Source: Bacteroidales bacterium (GTDB lineage: Bacteria > Bacteroidota > Bacteroidia > Bacteroidales > P3). Taken from it: a stretch of DNA of 8,365 bases. Where the stretch lies: assembly GCA_900769785.1 (NCBI GenBank), contig CAAGHV010000251.1, positions 1-8,365 on the forward strand. Direction: 5' to 3'. Under the pieces are notes generated by a model, which was given only the letters and a program-made list of their open reading frames with translations, did no database searches and was not told where the DNA came from. Below, one piece after another: positions 7,731 through 8,365 of the stretch (its first letter is position 1; every line of letters starts with the position of its first letter). The position numbers and the translations under genes were made by a program.

Positions 7731-7833
7731 CTTCTGTCATCTGTTTTTTTCAGTTTCGCTATGCTTATCGATATATACAGATTAAAATCGTTGCTTAAAT
7801 CGAAAGAAATAAGGTGAAGAGAAAAGAGGCTAA

Positions 7834-7871
7834 TAAAAAAGAGCAATACAAACATTGTGCTGCATTGCTCT
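7834..7871 (-). terminator. intrinsic terminator of the small unknown gene
   Basis: Eight perfect pairs (7840-7847 with 7864-7871) enclose a 16-base loop that itself holds a small hairpin (7848-7851 with 7855-7858). On the minus strand the stem is followed directly by six T residues (A tract 7835-7840 on plus). It starts 16 bases after the stop of the 7888-8145 gene and separates it from dnaK. Confidence 0.85.
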
Positions 7872-7887
7872 AATCGTTGTTACATCA

Positions 7888-8145
7888 TTATTCGGTTGTG
7901 TTTGGCGTTGTTTTCGGTTTTATTTCCTTGGCTTTATTGACAGCTATTAGAACACCTTGGCGAATAACACACTTATTATTTTCGTATAGGCCTTTTTCTT
8001 TAAGTTTTACTGTTTTAAGTGATGAGTAAACTATTCCAATTTCCTGTTTTCCAAAGTTTTGGCAAAGTGCTTTGACACTACCGAAGTAATGATGTTCATT
8101 TGTCTTTTTCAAGTGTAAGTGAATGATTTTGCGTTGTTTATCCAT
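7888..8145 (-). CDS. small basic protein of unknown function, 85 residues
   Basis: I do not recognise a named family. The frame is open up to 8238 (116 residues), but I place the start at ATG 8143-8145. A promoter -7 box (8170-8177) lies inside the longer frame, the sequence before residue 32 of that frame is low-complexity promoter-like DNA, and the leader before 8145 (rich in AAACA) looks like its neighbours' leaders. The predicted protein is lysine-rich. It starts with a strand-like KIIHLHL (6-12), then HHYFGSVKAL (18-27), a mixed segment with IGIVYSSLKTVKL (36-48), and a segment KCVIRQGVLI (58-67) before a Lys/Thr/Pro tail. This resembles compact nucleic-acid-binding folds, which is only an impression. 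Its own promoter and a strong terminator show it is a single-gene unit and argue that it is a real gene. Confidence 0.7.
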   Translation of the reverse strand: MDKQRKIIHLHLKKTNEHHYFGSVKALCQNFGKQEIGIVYSSLKTVKLKEKGLYENNKCVIRQGVLIAVNKAKEIKPKTTPNTTE

Positions 8146-8167
8146 GTTTTGTTGTTTTGTTTCGTAA

Positions 8168-8177
8168 TGCAAAGATA
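8168..8177 (-). promoter_or_regulatory. promoter -7 element of the small unknown gene
   Basis: On the minus strand TATCTTTGCA matches TAnnTTTG exactly and is the same ten bases as in the synthetase promoter at 4468-4477. Transcription would start near 8163, about 18 bases before the ATG at 8145. No good TTG is seen at the usual 19-20 base distance upstream, so the -33 part is weak. Confidence 0.6.
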
Positions 8178-8225
8178 CAAAAAGTTTGCAAAACGACATT
8201 GATATTATTCTATCTCGTATTTTAT

Positions 8226-8261
8226 ACCCTATTGTCAATTGTTTTACAGTAGGGTGTTTTT
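8226..8261 (+). terminator. terminator-like hairpin with no visible gene
   Basis: A ten-pair stem including one G-U pair (8226-8235 with 8246-8255) closes a ten-base loop. On the plus strand it is followed by GTTTTTA (8256-8262), the form of an intrinsic terminator. On the minus strand the following bases are not T-rich. No plus-strand gene or good plus-strand promoter lies between 2280 and here, so its transcript is unknown. It could instead be an operator for the minus-strand small gene. Confidence 0.4.
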
Positions 8262-8282
8262 AGCATGATAATATACCGTCAA

Positions 8283-8344
8283 ATTTTTACTGATATATAC
8301 CCTCGAAAATACATCCTGATGTAGATAAAATTTCCTCCTGATGT
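8283..8344. repeat. short imperfect tandem repeats at the right edge
   Basis: Three A/T-rich segments each lead to CTGAT (8290-8294, 8316-8320, 8338-8342), spaced 26 and 22 bases apart. The last two share TCCTGATGT exactly (8314-8322 and 8336-8344). The middle copy is also a small palindrome, ACATC-CT-GATGT (8311-8322). No gene is visible from 8146 to the end of the window. The array may continue beyond the edge. Its role is unknown. Confidence 0.4.
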
Positions 8345-8365
8345 CAATGTAACTACTACGTGATG

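Larger units (their letters stand above)
7566..7833. other. long AT-rich upstream region of dnaK
   Basis: No convincing gene lies here. The region holds the candidate dnaK promoter (7611-7642), then a cluster of TGTCAT half-sites. These are single copies at 7671-7676 and 7735-7740, and a perfect inverted pair at 7714-7730 (TATGACA, three bases, TGTCATA). There are also two T-rich tracts near 7698-7705 and 7744-7750. The layout suggests a regulatory region, but no known regulator binding site was recognised. Confidence 0.5.

Noticed and set aside
7566..7833. CIRCE heat-shock operator upstream of dnaK
   Set aside because: Looked for the TTAGCACTC/GAGTGCTAA arms on both strands and did not see them.
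7673..7855. 60-residue minus-strand frame between the small gene and dnaK
   Set aside because: It overlaps the terminator hairpin and the inverted repeat, and the protein is low-complexity Phe/Ser/Leu-rich with no supporting leader.

Overview
The window is a stretch of ordinary chromosome from a Bacteroidota organism, most likely Bacteroidales. Four things point there. The DnaK tail ends in the Bacteroidetes-style residues DVDYEEVK. Start codons are preceded by A-rich leaders, mostly without Shine-Dalgarno sequences. Two upstream regions carry exact TATCTTTG matches to the Bacteroidetes -7 promoter element (TAnnTTTG). Base composition is moderately AT-rich. Species cannot be named from the sequence alone.

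Layout. Positions 68-2280 (+) hold a tight three-gene run: aspartate-semialdehyde dehydrogenase (asd), ribulose-phosphate 3-epimerase (rpe) and a small CvpA-family membrane protein. The gaps are only 16 and 31 bases, so they are probably one transcript. A strong hairpin at 2317-2356 sits between this run and the converging gene and can serve as a terminator for both directions. Everything downstream is on the minus strand, in this transcription order: a small unknown basic protein (7888-8145), dnaK (5649-7565), a ten-helix EamA/DMT-type transporter (4579-5508) and a fused alpha-beta ADP-forming acyl/acetyl-CoA synthetase (2375-4435). The small gene and dnaK each have their own hairpin-plus-T terminator. 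The synthetase has its own well-formed promoter at 4470-4500, so these minus-strand genes are probably mostly separate units.

How they work together. asd feeds lysine/diaminopimelate, threonine and methionine synthesis. rpe balances the pentose phosphate pathway. The ADP-forming synthetase can conserve energy by turning acetyl-CoA (or another acyl-CoA) into acid plus ATP, as expected in a fermenter. DnaK is the main Hsp70 chaperone; grpE and dnaJ are not in the window. There is no sign of mobile DNA, CRISPR, phage, rRNA or tRNA.

I found no clear new multi-gene system. The less explained parts are the small unknown gene, whose start should be placed at 8145 because a promoter element lies inside the longer frame; a cluster of TGTCAT half-sites and a sigma-54-like motif upstream of dnaK; and a plus-strand terminator-like hairpin and short imperfect repeats at the right edge.
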